Source: Leptasterias polaris
Lineage: Eukaryota; Echinodermata; Asteroidea; Forcipulatida; Asteriidae
Assembly: GCA_037783415.1 (NCBI GenBank)
Contig: JAZGTN010000022.1
Span: 9,460,001-9,524,000, forward strand
Direction: 5' to 3'
Length of the DNA: 64,000 nucleotides
Shown here: piece after piece, positions 1-13,200 of the stretch
Numbering within the stretch: position 1 is the stretch's first letter
Layout of the letters: each line of letters begins with the position of its first letter
Program-made: the position numbers and the translations under genes
The notes under the pieces: model-generated
What the model saw: the letters and a program-made list of their open reading frames with translations, nothing else
Database searches by the model: none
What the model was told of the DNA's origin: nothing

Positions 1-106
1 AACTTTCTTGAATCTATGAAACAGCTATTTAACATTTTGGGGGTGAAATCGGCCAAAAATCGGACTTGGACCCGGGAGAATCTATCGCCGGTATTGGAAG
101 AGTAAA
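1..106 (+). CDS. probable upstream exon of the MAM-domain gene, 3' border unclear
   Basis: Frame 1 is open from the window edge to a TAA at 106. It ends with NRTWTRENLSPVLEE, which aligns with KSWTHERKTVTRAEVGEE just before the splice junction of the last MAM domain (end of the 3844-4109 exon). The next exon (633) starts in phase 0. A phase-0 donor here would be CCG/GTATTG at about 93, which drops several residues; the stronger-looking GA/GTAAAAT is in the wrong phase. Either the donor is non-canonical or this copy is degraded. Confidence 0.4.
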
Positions 107-632
107 ATCAATTCCGTCGTGTAGCTTTCAATAACCACAAATCAAAACAAATATCTGTCCAGAATATTCTATCAAATTGGACGGTAACCCCCCACCAAAC
201 AAACAAACAAAAAACAAACAAACAAACAAACAAACAAACGTGAGAACAACTTTTTTTTGTAATGGATTTTGTGTTTGTTTTGATCGGTGCAATTGAAATA
301 AGTTGTTTTCTCGACTTTGACAGTGTTTCAGACGGGAGTATTGCTCTTTAGGATTGGTACTGGTCTAACCCTTATAATTAGTGAGCTCTGATAATTGATA
401 ACTGCGGTATTTAAAAATTTTGCCATCATTTAATGGCAGGTAATATTGTCAAATGCAGCAATCTGTTTCATACAAATTACCAAATTCAAAATCTAAAACA
501 ATTAACATTGGTTAATTCAATTAATTTCCTAAACAAGTTGCATGCGAAGGACAAGCATTCAAATAGTCATTGGTCTAATCATTGTTATCGCATTAATAAT
601 ATATCATATTTACTCGTGGGTTTTTTCTACAG

Positions 633-3600
633 GTGGTTTTCGAGGCAATGTATGGGTATTACAGCGACGTGGGTATTGATGACATCAAATTCACAAGCGG
701 TGTTTGTCAGAAGCGTAAGTTTCAGGCTAATTGGGCAGGGGTGTATGTGTGCAAACTGCAAATCTCGCGTGCATTGGATTGTTCGGTGCACGATTTTGTT
801 TCCATATTCTGAAAGCATGGCAGACTATCATTTTTATTCTTTCGACAACTGACAATCTTGTAATTTGCTTTTGATAATAGTGAGTGACCCCAACCCCTCC
901 CTTAGAAAATAAATAAAAGACAAATAAATAAATACATTTTTTGTGACAAAAAAGAAGAAAAGATTTTGATATATGGAGGCGTTAAAGGGACATTAAGAAA
1001 AGAAAGAAATAATTAAAAGTCATAACTTTGGCTTATATCCCATAATTATGAATTATAATAAGTCTTAATTGTGACTCAGAATATATGAATCATCTAAATT
1101 CATAACTATGACTTGTGCCAATTACGTCATATTTATGACATATACAATTCGTATGAGATATATCTGATATTCATAAGTAATATAAAAAGTCATAAAATAC
1201 GAGATATTCATAAGTAATAATTATGACTTTTTCCCTTTTTCTTTCTCAATGTCCCTTAAACGCTTCCGTACTAATGTGTTTGGGTTTGAGTGTGATAGTA
1301 TGGTGCCTTCTATTTTACATACCGAGTTGTGCATGGCGTATCTGCTGTGAAAAGGTTTCATTTTCTTTTATGTAAATTCCTTGCTTGTTTTAGTTTCTGT
1401 CTTCTAGGTGCAACATATTACTGAAATTTCAATCAACTTGTTGTGCACTTTTTAAAACATATTATTAATGTTTAATATCATCGTGTTATTGTGTGTTTAC
1501 CGCTGATGCCTGGTGTGGCAATACAAAAAACAACAACACACAACTTTTTAATTAATTAATATAAATGAATAGAACTAATATTTGTTTTCTCTTGCTTTAT
1601 AGCGACTGCTACCCCGAGTCCGTTGGACGGTCGATGTGATTTTGAGAACGGTCTGGATGCATGCGGATATGACAATATGAAGTTTTACGATTTCATCTGG
1701 CGATTAAATAGCGGTGAAACAGCAACGAAAGGAACTGGGCCAAGTGTAGACCACACTACAGGAACGAAAGACGGTAAATAGAGCAATACTACATGGTCAT
1801 GGATAGTATAATTTGACCTCTATCATTTGACCTCTATCACTTGATTCTGGTTTAAGCTTGTGTATACCATAAGAAAATCGAAAATAAGAAGGACACGATT
1901 ATTTCTACTTATGGGAAGAGGCGTAGCCATGGAGTAGAAAGGGGGTGGGGCTGGGGGAGTTTAGAAGCACAAATGTCTTTTGGGTTCCATTGAGAACTTT
2001 TTCGACCAATAACATGAATGTCACCATCTTCCTCGTCTCTATCCTTTTAAGAAGCTTATGTTATTTTTATCGTGGTTTGAATTTGTAAAAACCGACATTT
2101 AAGGTAGTTACATGTACATCGAGTCGTCCTTGCCGCAGAGACCAGACGACGTAGCTCGCATCATCAGCCCAGAGTTATTCAACACACCAGGCAACTCAAT
2201 GTGCATGGTCTTCTACTACCATATGTTTGGCAGGGATGTGGGCAAATTCAAAGTATACTGGCAGAATAAGTTACGAACTACAGAACTGTTATCACTGAGT
2301 GGAAACTCCGGTGATATGTGGCAACCGGCGGCTGTCGATCTGACTCAATTGGGAGACCGATTCCAGGTAGGTAAGGGATTTAGGAAGGGGGCGGTGTTGC
2401 AAGAAATCCGGGAAGGTGGTTACAATCCAAGGAAAGAGACCTAGGTTTAACACAGAGATTACCACAGAACTATCTTTTTGGTGGATAGAAAGGGGGGAGG
2501 GCGTACCGACAGATACAATTCGGGGGGGGGGGGGGTCGGCGGTTTGGGTTGAGGGTCAGTTGCGGCAAATTACCGGCTCGTGTATTTTCCCCCGGAACAG
2601 ATCATATTTGAAGGAGTGGTTGGTTACAGTGTAAATGGTGATGTGGCCATAGACGACATCAGCGTCAGACGTGAACCCTGCCCAGGGTTCTCAAAAAGGG
2701 CCGAGGTGGACTTCGAGATGCCCGGGGAATTGAACGGGTTTCAGCAGTTATCGCAAAACATGACACATTGGACGTGGTACGACTCCAGAGTACTGAACAC
2801 ATTCCCTGAAAAAGGTAGAATTACTTGGTTTAACTAATGCCTGCCCTTGATTAAAAATCCCAAGCTTTGATGAGAAACAGCAACGCTAAACCTGTTTCAG
2901 ACGGGGCTAAACAACAAGGGTTCTTAGTGATTAATTGATTTCTTCTGAAAAGAGATCAAACTTGTGCGAAGCTATGCCAGCCCGTAAGCATATCAAACAA
3001 CTGTTCACCTAATTTCTTAATTAATTAACAGACGCTCTTAAACTTTAGGTGATAGCCTCCAAAGAGGAATAAATACAATGTGTCCAATTTCATAGAAGCT
3101 GTTTAAATAAAAAAAGTATAGTGTATATAGTGTATAGGCGGCAAAACGATTTCATTTTTGGTTGCTAAGCAGAAAATCTTCAAGGAAAAACGCTGTAATT
3201 TTATCAGCTTTAATGAATTTGGGTCCTGTTTTAGGTCCTACTAGAGCTGCTCGAGCAGTACTGACTGACGTCAGGACCTATATCATTGGCTGAGAGTTGT
3301 CTGCGGCGCGTGCACATTATGTCCATTGTTTGACCTATGTTACATGTGATGACTGGTAACCTTATTCCGACGTGCTTAGCTACGTTTTGTGCTTATATAA
3401 AGTTATATGGAACTACTACCATAACCTCTGAAATGTGTCACTCTCTGATTACAAAATGCATACAATACTTTTAATTTCATGGAACCTAGGCACGGGTTAT
3501 TTCTGATACCGGGGTATTTACTTGAACAACAGAATAAACCTAGGCCCAAGGATTCAAAACACTCCTTTCCATTGTTTTCTTAAACCTGTTAAAATTCACA

Positions 3601-6078
3601 CAACTTTCGCTTGTTTTGCCAAAAAATATTCCCACGTAAAATACGGATCAACAAATCAGTTTTAAAAGTATAGCTAGCTCAGGGGTGATAACAATATTAA
3701 CGGCATTAACCTCTTGAGTGAATAAAGGGTGGGTCTGAAAAGAGCCGCGGCGAGTGAATGGTGAGGGTCTCGACGTTTCGAACAGCACTCTGTTCGTCTT
3801 CATCCAATTTTCCGATCCTTAAATTTACAAATTTGTGTAACAGGCGACGGCTCTTTTATGTACATCGATGGGCAGTCGTCAAAACCGGGCTCAGCTGCAT
3901 CAATTCTCAGTCCCTTAATGGCGGGGCACGCTACGGAACACTGCATTGACTTTGACTACGCACTACTCAATGACGATACCGGAAAGTTGCTGGTCACTGT
4001 GGTCCAGAAGAACGGACTCCCTCATGATCTGATCATCAGGGACGGACGGAAATCATGGACTCATGAGAGAAAAACAGTTACTAGGGCAGAAGTTGGAGAG
4101 GAGTTTATGGTAAGCTAAACTGAACAATAACGATAAGTAAGTTGTAAAACGTTTAAGTTAGAGATAACGGAACCCGAATATCAATAAAAACTTGTCATGT
4201 AAAATATTTAAATCAAAGGAGTTTATGACAAGTTAAACTGAATTTCAACACAATCTTAATAGTAGAAAGTTAAATTTAGAGGGGTTTATAGACAGTTCTA
4301 CTAAACTGAATATCAACAAGATTCTTAGTCAGGTAAAACGTTAAATTTGCAGGAGTTTTTGGTAAGTTAAACAGAATGTCAAAAATAACTCTAATCCAGA
4401 AAACGTTAAAATTTAGAGGAGTTTATTGCAAATGATGAGGAGTTTGGTAAGTTAAACCGCGCTGCAGCAAAGTCTTAATTGGGTAAAAGGGTTTTATAGA
4501 CGTGTCAAGTTTAGAACATAAAGAATAACGGTAAACTTTTATCTTGAAGTTGAAAGGAGTGTCGACGGAAAACTGAAATGGAGTTGTAGTCATGTCGACA
4601 AACAAACCATCGGCGACACCTACATCACAAAAAGAAACACGTGCACCGTTTCAAAATAAAATTGTGTCAGTTTAAGATAAGATAATCTAATTTGTTTGAC
4701 TATACAACTGTTGTGAAAATGCTTGCATTTTCCAAGTTTGACGTTATAATTACGTTCACGGTGGCAACTATACAGAAAAAGCGCAAAAACGGAAAACAAA
4801 AACGAAACAAATCATGAAAGACCCAACACAATTTGATTTATTGCAATGCGATACTCTAGTTCAATCAGCCCATGTGACCAGGCATTGATGGATGGAGAAC
4901 TGTATAAAAACAGCTAATCAAGAAGACTACACCTCTGAATTTGTGTACTATGGTTCAACCCCCAACCGTTGTATCTCTTTTTGTACTCCAACAGGCAGAA
5001 AAGAAATCATGGTATATAGCCACAGTAGCTTTTTACGTGTAGCAATTACAATAAAGTAATCAGCCATGAAAATGTTTGTTTTCTCGACAGATTTTCTTCA
5101 CGGGACAAGTTGGTTTAAAAAGCACCGGTTACATAGCCGTTGACAATCTTCTAATAAGAGAAAAAGCATGCGATGACCGTAAGTAATAGCCTCATTTATA
5201 ATACAACATTTTATACGTGGAAGTAGCGAGTGTACTACTACTTGCTAACTGCCAAACAAACCAAACATTATGTTTAACCAACCTGATTACCGATTTTTTT
5301 TTTTAAAGCTTAATTTTTTTTTGACTTTTTACAAAAAACACCAAAAACCCAAACAAACACCCCAACACCCAAAACAAAACAATAACAACAACAAAACAAT
5401 ATTCCATGGTTATAACATGTGTACAAGTAACGATCTTCTGGGAAGATTATACCAAAATTAATGTTTTTATTTGTGACTATGATTTCCAAGAATTTTCGTC
5501 CAAGAATGTTTTCACGTTCATTTGTTAAGTTTGCTGATGTGAAATACATTTCTCCATAATAATATAGCGTAGTAATTACATGTTTGCGTCATATTCATTA
5601 GTTCTGTGGTATTAAAACAAGAAAAGCCTCTTTAGTTATGCCTGAAACTGATAGTTATTATTTTCTTTCCAGCACCACTTTAGTTGCAAGTTACAACACC
5701 CGGAACTCGGTCCGGCTTAGCGTCGTATGTTTGCATCACATTTATTTGTTCTATAATGGTTAATATATATATAATGTTCTTTCTAACGCCACTTTAGTTG
5801 CAACGCCAGGAACTCAGTCCGGATTAGCGTCTTCAGGAGGATCTGTCGCTACTGCAGTGATATTAACCATTATATTGAGTGTGGTAATATCTGCCGCTGT
5901 CGTGGGCGGAGTCTACTACTATCGTCGGCGGGTTATGACCAAGTCTATCCCATCGGTCCAGTACTATAACAGGGAAACTGATGAGAACAATGATATCAAA
6001 GATAAACCATCCCTTGGGAGGGATCTCACCATAGACAACCCTAACTATGAAAATGCCATTCTACAAAGCAATGCATAA
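633..6078 (+). CDS. MAM-domain single-pass membrane protein, C-terminal part (5' end outside window)
   Basis: Seven exons splice in frame with GT-AG borders: 633-714, 1603-1773, 2104-2366, 2601-2814, 3844-4109, 5091-5178 and 5798-6078 (TAA stop), giving 454 residues. Exon 633-714 is the end of one MAM domain (VVFEAMYGYY, then IDDI and a closing Cys). Exons 1603-2672 hold a complete MAM domain (CDFENGLDACGY, SYMYIESS, DIAIDDI-like VAIDDISVRREPC). Exons 2680-5178 hold a further MAM domain. The last exon carries a Ser/Thr/Gly stalk, a hydrophobic membrane segment (about 5853-5915), a YYYRRR stop-transfer and a cytoplasmic tail of about 50 residues with an NPNY motif, which resembles NPxY endocytic or PTB-binding sites. 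MAM domains are extracellular adhesion modules found in meprins, RPTPs and neuropilins. Oddity: the last MAM domain lacks the first cysteine pair (VDFEMPGELNGF instead of CDFE...C). Ligand and exact orthologue are not recognisable. Confidence 0.85.
974..1268. mobile_element. MITE with about 25-bp inverted ends and TA duplication (mariner-like)
   Basis: The ends are imperfect inverted repeats: TGGAGGCGTTAAAGGGACAT at the left, and the complement of CGGAAGCGTTTAAGGGACAT at the right. Both are followed by an A/G-rich stretch and bounded by TA. The inside is AT-rich with repeated CATAATTATGAC-like words and no ORF. It lies in an intron of the MAM-domain gene. Confidence 0.65.
3758..3810 (-). repeat. 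short Penelope-type repeat fragment
   Basis: On the minus strand this reads as a GAAGACGAACAGAGTGCTGT segment followed by TCGAAACGTCGAGACC. Motifs of this form recur in invertebrate Penelope-like elements. Only about 50 bp remain, in an intron of the MAM-domain gene, so the assignment is by motif only. Confidence 0.35.
5579..5836 (+). repeat. tandem duplication covering the acceptor of the last MAM-gene exon
   Basis: Two diverged copies (about 5579-5726 and 5727-5836) each contain a TTTGCRTCA word, a pyrimidine tract, the acceptor CCACTTTAG and the start of the last exon (TTGCAA...GGAACTC.GTCCGG.TTAGCGTC). The second copy is the exon used in the gene model. The first copy keeps an AG acceptor ending at 5683 and reads 26 codons to TAA at 5761-5763. 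Confidence 0.6.
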
Positions 6079-6370
6079 ATACCACACCTCTCATCAGTGC
6101 TTCCATTGTCCAAGTTTCCTTATAATAATTGCATCAATTACTTTTCTAAATCACCAGAAAGTCTACTACACCACCTATCTAGTCTGCCGGATGGTATTAA
6201 CCAGAGATCAAAATATTATCCAGTTTCCTTTGAAGTTCATACAGCATATCCTTCAATCAGCTTTAAAAAGGAAGTTTCAACCCACTAGTCTTGTTTCGAG
6301 TCATTCTAAATAGGCAGGTAATGCAACCAAACAGACCAACCGAGAGAATATTGTAATAGAGTATTTTAGT

Positions 6371-6430
6371 CTTCGAGAAAGACTCTGCTAGGGTCGAAAC
6401 GTAAGGCCATTAACTATTTTTTGCATTGTA
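6371..6430 (+). repeat. 60-bp dispersed repeat, Penelope 3'-tail type (copy 1)
   Basis: The core is GAAAGACTCTGCTAGGGTCG followed by AAACGT.AGGCCATTAACTA and a TTTTTTGCATT end. The same core occurs at 22905-22990, 39352-39430 and 40670-40732. The copy at 22905 lies just downstream of a GIY-YIG coding relic, which is why this is read as a Penelope 3' remnant. Confidence 0.5.
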
Positions 6431-9080
6431 CATTTTGCTCAGAATTATCGATTTTTATTTTATTTTGGTTGATTTCCCCAAATGTCCTTAATCTGTTTTC
6501 ATTTCATCTGAAATTCCTTTCACAATTTCCTTTACAAAATGAACTTTTCCTTGGCAGTGGAAGCACTGCCACTAGTTGGTGAAGAAACCCATAAGTACAA
6601 CAATGAAACAGGATGAGTTGATTGCTGTTCCTGATTTGGGCTTAAAAGTATTCCGAGATGTAATTGAGTTTTTCAAGGAAGATAGATCTAATGATCCTTT
6701 TAATACGGTCAAACGCGGATCCAGGGGGTGGGTCCAGGGGTGGGTACAGTGAGTGGGTCTAGAGGGCTGGTACAGGGTGTCCAGACCCCTACCGGCTCTT
6801 GATGACTTGTTTTTTCTTTTTTACAATCTTTTTCCTTTTGTAAAACTTTAACCTTGAACCTTGACATAATAACTCTCTGCAGACCTAAATTCTTAGTGCT
6901 TGCTTGCTTGGGGGGCGTGGCACACCCCACCTGCAGGCCCATAGCTGGGGGGGGGGGGAAACAAGATAAGCGAAAAAATTGACCAAATGGCTTAAATTGG
7001 GCTTTCGTTTTCAACAGTTTTCCAACTCCCCTGCGTTGCTGTGCGACGCTTGTGTGCAGATGTACTTTTTTTTCATGTTCTCCACCCCACTCTCCCGAAA
7101 TTCATATTTGCCCCCCCCCCAAAAATACTACTACTAATAAATAAATGAACCCTGGTTATGGATCTGCCCACTGGTAAAATTCCTGGATCGGACTGTGTAA
7201 TGTTTATAGCATTGATTTATCTTAATTATGCAATAATTAACTTATTTCTATTTCTAAAGTGACTTTGCTTCATTTGCATAGTAGTATAAATTATGTTATT
7301 CATTGCGTGATCAGTTTCCATTAATGTAGTTTTGAACATTTTAAATAAGCTGTACTGTTTTTTTCCTCATTTAGGGATGTTACACTATCAGGTGCAATTT
7401 TAACCAAATCATTACAAAATCAACTTGTATTGAGTTCTGTTTTTCATTACCAAAGTAAGAAGAGAAGTATTCTTATGCACAAAGACTTACCAGTAATGCA
7501 CTTAAACAATATATTTTTTTTTCATCAGTTGGTTTGAAAAACTTATACAAATTTATGTTACATTTAATGTTCTGCACTCACATACTACAAGTACACTTTG
7601 CACAAAATAACAAAACCTTTGAAGAAATAGAATAAAGACAGCGATTAATTGTCCAGAACAACATACATAACAATAGGGAAATAAAGTTGTTGGGATATTG
7701 TTTTCCTTTTAATTATCAGTGAAATTACAAAGAGTTTGTAACAGTGCTGGAATACTCACACTGCAGTAGCTATTATTGGTAATCTTGTTTACTATTGCGC
7801 TCAAGACACCAACTCATACTCACAGGGAAAATATGAACAGTGCTGACCCCTTGTGCTTAACTCAACAGATACATTGTGTTGTAGTCCACAAAGACATGTA
7901 GGATTGAGCTTGCAATCAGTGAAATTATGTAGGCCTACTTCTACTCAGTAAAGTACTCATACTGACTTCAAAGTACAGTAGTTGCACCATTACTAGAGAG
8001 TAGTTGAACTTGTAAACACTCACAATTATTTGTACATACAGATGATACAGTACCAACTGAAATGCAGTACTTGTACGGTTGATAAGTACTTTCACTTAAA
8101 CTCACTGAAAAGCAGGTACTGGTACTCACTGTAAGGCATGTTTTAATAGATGTTAATTTATGTATGTTTATTCATACTGACTCAATGATAAGAAACGAAA
8201 CTCACACTCACCAAAGAGTCGTCAACTATAACTCTGGAAAGTAACCTGTTATTGTTAGTGGCAATATGCCAATATAGAGATGAAACATTTTATGATGATA
8301 AATAACCTGTAAAACTATACCAATTACATCATGTCAATTTAATCAAGTTAATACGCATACTTTGAAGAAGAAAACAAAAAAACACAATCAAAGGGGTTAG
8401 TGGTCCCCTGATGATTACATGATTTTTTGCCTTGAATTATATTCCAACAATGAACAACAATAATAATTAACTGTACACATTTTTTTTCTTCAAAATACTG
8501 TGTGCAGGGTGCGACGGTTCATGAAGTTCTCTAATAAATAAAAATCAATAAAACTGGAAAGAGTGGTTTCCTCTGAGGTTACTGTGGGTAGACATGCAAG
8601 TTAGTAATTGCATACAAACAAACACTGCCCCCCCCCACTCCCAACCAAGAACCCTTGTCTCACTAAACGATATAAGGAGAAGCTCCCCAAAATATGTCTT
8701 TGCCCTGGCTTGTCCCCCCCATGGCCCCTCCAAAAAAATAAATAAAAAAAAAATAAAATAAATTGCACAGCCATCTGATTGAGGGAACTTATTGCAGGTT
8801 ACTCATCTCATCAATCACTGATAATGCTACAACTCTTTGACTGATGACCAATGCATTGATCATCAGTAAGACAGTTGTTGCAATGAAGAGGCCTCATAGT
8901 AATAAAGAGCCCCATTAAAGCCCTTCACAATAGAATAATTCCCCCACCCCCCCAAAAAGGACAATTTTGTTGGCCTTTTTACAGATAGCCGCGGGGTAAG
9001 CATGTTGAGTGTTCCCTTCATCCCTGGAAAAGTTGCATCGAGTGTGAAACGAACATGGGGCGGTGGTGGGTTTCAAACTC

Positions 9081-9177
9081 CCTAGTCCTGGGGTTTTATT
9101 GTAATGTGAAAAGGGCTCAAGCATCTTCCTAGTGCTGGGGTTTTATTGTAATGTGAAAAGGGCTCAAGCATCTTCCT
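9081..9177. repeat. tandem duplication of about 48 bp (two copies)
   Basis: A unit with CTAGTGCTGGGGTTTTATTG and GAAAAGGGCTCAAGCATCTT is present twice, head to tail and almost identical. Intergenic. Confidence 0.8.
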
Positions 9178-10074
9178 CAAAGAGGTTATTTCCATCAAGA
9201 TTTGTTTTTGTTCCTAGGAAAGCGTTTTTAATCCTTTCATGTAAATAAAGTGGTTACCCACGCGCCAATAGAGAACAAATTGTTTAAAACAAGAAATGAA
9301 CCATTGAATGCAAACCTCAACTTGGCAATTAAACTTTTGTTTTGACCAACAAACTTCATGTATGACAAGACGGCCAAAGGCTTTCCCCTGCTGCGAGACT
9401 TAAGAGCGTGAGGCTTAAGAGCGTGAGGCGGGAACAGACATACCAGGTAAGTTTCCATTGTTATACGTATTTCAGAGCATGCACATTATTTGCAAGAAAC
9501 AATGCTTTTACCTGGTTAAGTCTGCTGCCCCCTAGTGTCACCAGAAGTCTCCAATTATGCACAATGCCCAGAGCTAGCCCGAAAATCCAACGTCACACTT
9601 TGAGGCTCGTGAATAACACCAGATACAGGCCTTTAAAACCGGCTGGTTTCCTGTCAGATAAACCTTTGACCTTTTATGTCATAAAACTGTGTGTACACAC
9701 AAACTCATGTGTGTGTTACTAGTCTGGTAGTTATGCGTCATTGCATGTAAATGTCAATCAAATTAAACCACAGAGTTTGTACACCAATGCTTGTCTTTTA
9801 CTTTGTGGATAAAGACAGGGGACCAGTCTTCTCCTGAGCAAACTGATGGTGGGGCACCGGGCTCAATTTCATAAAGATATTGAGCCCATTGAGATTTGCT
9901 TAACTCAAAAAAAATTCTGTTTTATAGAAAAAAGTTACCAGCCAAATAATGTAATGCATGTATTACCAGTGAATGGCACCCTGCATATGTTTGCTTCACA
10001 AATTGCCTTGTTAAACAAGTTTTTATCTGCTTTTTAAAATTAGCAGCCTAATGACCCTAGGCCCTGTACTGTGT

Positions 10075-10080
10075 TTTAAT
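10075..10080 (-). promoter_or_regulatory. candidate RNF2 polyadenylation signal
   Basis: On the minus strand the sequence is ATTAAA, about 180 nt past the RNF2 stop codon. No AATAAA is seen closer. Assigned by position only. Confidence 0.3.
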
Positions 10081-10260
10081 CAGAGATTAGAATTATTTTT
10101 TCTTCCCAAGATATGGCCTAATTCCACCCCACAAAGGAATAGCCCCAAATGATGCCATACTCCCACATTGGTTTCTTTAAGGAACAAATGAGCAACACTA
10201 ATTAATTATAACAAACATTTCACAATCCAGAATACATAAATGACGTTGCGGGGTTATTTC

Positions 10261-13200
10261 TCAGTGGCTTCCTTTGACGCTGTAATACATCTCTAGGGGT
10301 CGGGTCAACCGCCAGTATTTATCCTGAACTTGCTCCAAGGTCATTGATCCCAAAAGAATCTGGTGATGAGAAAGAGAGACAAAAATAAGATTGTCAGGGC
10401 ACCTTCATCATTGTCATCGTCATGGTGACGTCCGTGGGCATGCTCAGTGACTACATGTACATGTTAATTGTTTGTTTCCATTGTTCAGCATAGTACGTGG
10501 CTTAGTAAAGCTAATTCAAGCCAGTACCAACCACCCTGAGGTCAGGAGAAAGTTGCTGTTGGTAGTGCACTGACTAGGTTATAGTTCTGTAGGATTTGGT
10601 TGTTCTTGTACAAGAGTAATGAGAGTGGAGTGTCACGCCTAGCTGTATGTTTTAATCAGTTGTAGGCCCTGCTTGTGAATTCCTTTCCATATATAGTAAC
10701 TATTACATTTAGCATCTTTAAGGTGTTGGATTGCAGGATTTGCACGGAGTTGGATAATAATTTTGTTTTTCAAGTACACAATACATCTTGCTCCAATAGC
10801 ATATTTTGTTCGACTCTGTTGCACGAGTAAACTGATTATGCTTTCATTGGGTAAGGCATACCACCAAAATCAGAGTGCAACAATTTGGGGTGTTGAGTCA
10901 CCATAATTATGGTATTCTGTGGACTATTTTAGTGTATTGTACTTGTGCAATACTCATGTCAATATTAACATGCACAAGTTTGTAAAAAGCATGTTATTGT
11001 AGCACAGATGTTAGGGTAGGCAGTTTTGTGAAATTTTGTGGAACACACATAGTAGGAGAGTAAAAGTCTAACTTACTGTGTATTGGCCCGGTGTGGATGC
11101 AATGCTGATGTCAAACTCAAGAGGGCCTTCTGGATCTCGACGTCCACTCTCTGGGTTAAGAACAAATAAATAATAAATAAAATAACACCTATATCTTTAT
11201 TTCTATCAAAATTACTTTAAAACAAAAATCTAAAGTAAGAGAAAAAAGTTTCAAAATTTGTTGTGTACCACTAGCTAATAATTTATTGACTTCATTACAA
11301 ATAAAAACAGCGCAATTGATGCTAATAACAGGATGAATGGGACGAAAACCCAAATCCAAGAGCAAGGGTTTGGTCTGAGGTGGGATTCAAACCTGGGTTC
11401 ACAGAGATGAAAGGCAGGGAAAGAAACCACTGAACCAACCTGATGCCCTAATGGAAAGAGTGGCCTTGTGGCAGTCTTGTGCAAATTAAAACATTTTCAG
11501 AAAATGTGGTTTCCAAAGTAACATGTGACGGCGACAAAATCGAGCGCTTTAACAGTTCCCAACATATGAGCAGGGTTTAGGGTTAACACACTCTCAGACA
11601 GTGCCCTCGCTGAGGCAAAACGAAGCAAATCAGCAGTGTTGCGGGCTATGTAAGAGGTCTATTGCCAAGATTCAATGATATATGGCTGTGTCCGAATTGA
11701 CAGCTTTGATAGTTGCTATGGCTAGATCGTGTTGCTGCAGTAGACAACAGCCATAGCTGTACCCAAAGTGGCTTGATTCAGACACAACCTAATTACAAAT
11801 AACCATGTTCATACAAACACATGTTGTGCAAATATAAACTCTTGACTGAAATCCATGTACATGTATTTTTTTAGGAGGTATACCTCTTGCATCAAGTGCG
11901 ATACGCATGGAGAGATATTTGCCAAGATGGTCAATGGTAGCAACTGCTGAAGTCTTCAAGTACCTCATGGAATCTGCTCTTAAGGCTTGGTGTTCATGTA
12001 ATGGGTGTGGCTTGAAGACAAGCTCTATCTCCTGAAAGAAGCACAGGATAATAAGAGTACAGTTAGCATAAATAAATACAATGAGATTCAGGTTTGCAGT
12101 AAACACCTTGTGTAAAAACCCTTACTGTGAGTATGCATGGTTCTGAGAATAACTGTCAGTTAATGTTTCAAACAGGAATCTCCTGACCATACAGCGGGAA
12201 ACGTTTGGACATTCTGAATCAGCATACTTTATTAAGTTGTGTTTGCACTCTAGGGCATACATATAAACCCACATAATAGTGTGAAGCACAAGGCTGTATG
12301 CAACCAAAGTATTATAATAACAACAATAATAGTGGAGTCTTAACTAGCGCATGTATCTACAAATGGTACTCGATTTTTGAACAATTTAAGTAGCACCTTA
12401 TAAGGGTTTATAAGGTACTTCAACGAATCCAGTAGCCACTGCAAGAAATATTGGGGCAAACCCCTTCTCTTATGTAACTGAGTTATTTTACGTGCATCAC
12501 ACAACACATGAGACCTACCCATCTGGAGGACAAAATAATAATGGTGAATTGTCTTACTAAAGGACACAAGTGTAAAGACTGGGACTGAACTCACACTCCG
12601 CTGATCAGAAACACCAGAGCTTGAGTCCAGTGCGCTTGACCGCTTGGCCACGACACGCCACAGTGACTCATAAACACTCATATGTAAGAGATTACTGTAG
12701 GTACCACGCAAAAAGCTGAACAACCCCTAAAATGTGGCCTTGAACATAAACAATCCAGCAGCAAAAACAACAAATAAATCGCTGTTTCAGAGCAAAATTA
12801 TTGTATCCCCTAAAATAGCACTAATTGTTATGCGCGAGTTTGAAATTGTCAAATCATTGTATCTCGCTCAAAACAGCCCTGATGTAAGCACAAAATGACG
12901 TTTTTGCACAAGGCATTTTCATGTGAGATACAAAATCTTATTTGACTTGTTATACATACGTTATTGTGAGCATCTGCCAAGTCTGCATTACTACTGTCAG
13001 TCACTTGTTCCAGTGCCTCAGTGCTGGACTCGTCTGACGTTCGTAATCTTTTACAGGATTCAACTTCACCAACTTCAGGTTCTGGTTCTGGTTCTGGTTC
13101 TGGTTCAGGCTCCAGGTCAACAACACCATCCCCACCACAGACAGCATCAGTGGCTTCCATGTCTTCATTTACTTGGTTGTGTTTCCTCTATGATATGATC

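Larger units (their letters stand above)
6079..10074. other. intergenic or UTR stretch without a recognised gene
   Basis: This lies between the MAM-gene stop and the RNF2 3' end. It holds a Penelope-tail repeat (6371-6430), low-complexity G/C runs (6720-6960, 7110, 8630, 8940), an AT-rich stretch with many TACTCAC-like words (7740-8220), and a 48-bp unit repeated twice (9081-9177). AATAAATAAA near 7136 could be a polyadenylation signal, but nothing supports it. No exon with a conserved domain was found on either strand. Confidence 0.5.

Noticed and set aside
433..852. ORF of 139 aa over the first full MAM exon
   Set aside because: It reads through intron sequence in a different frame from the MAM coding frame of exon 633-714.
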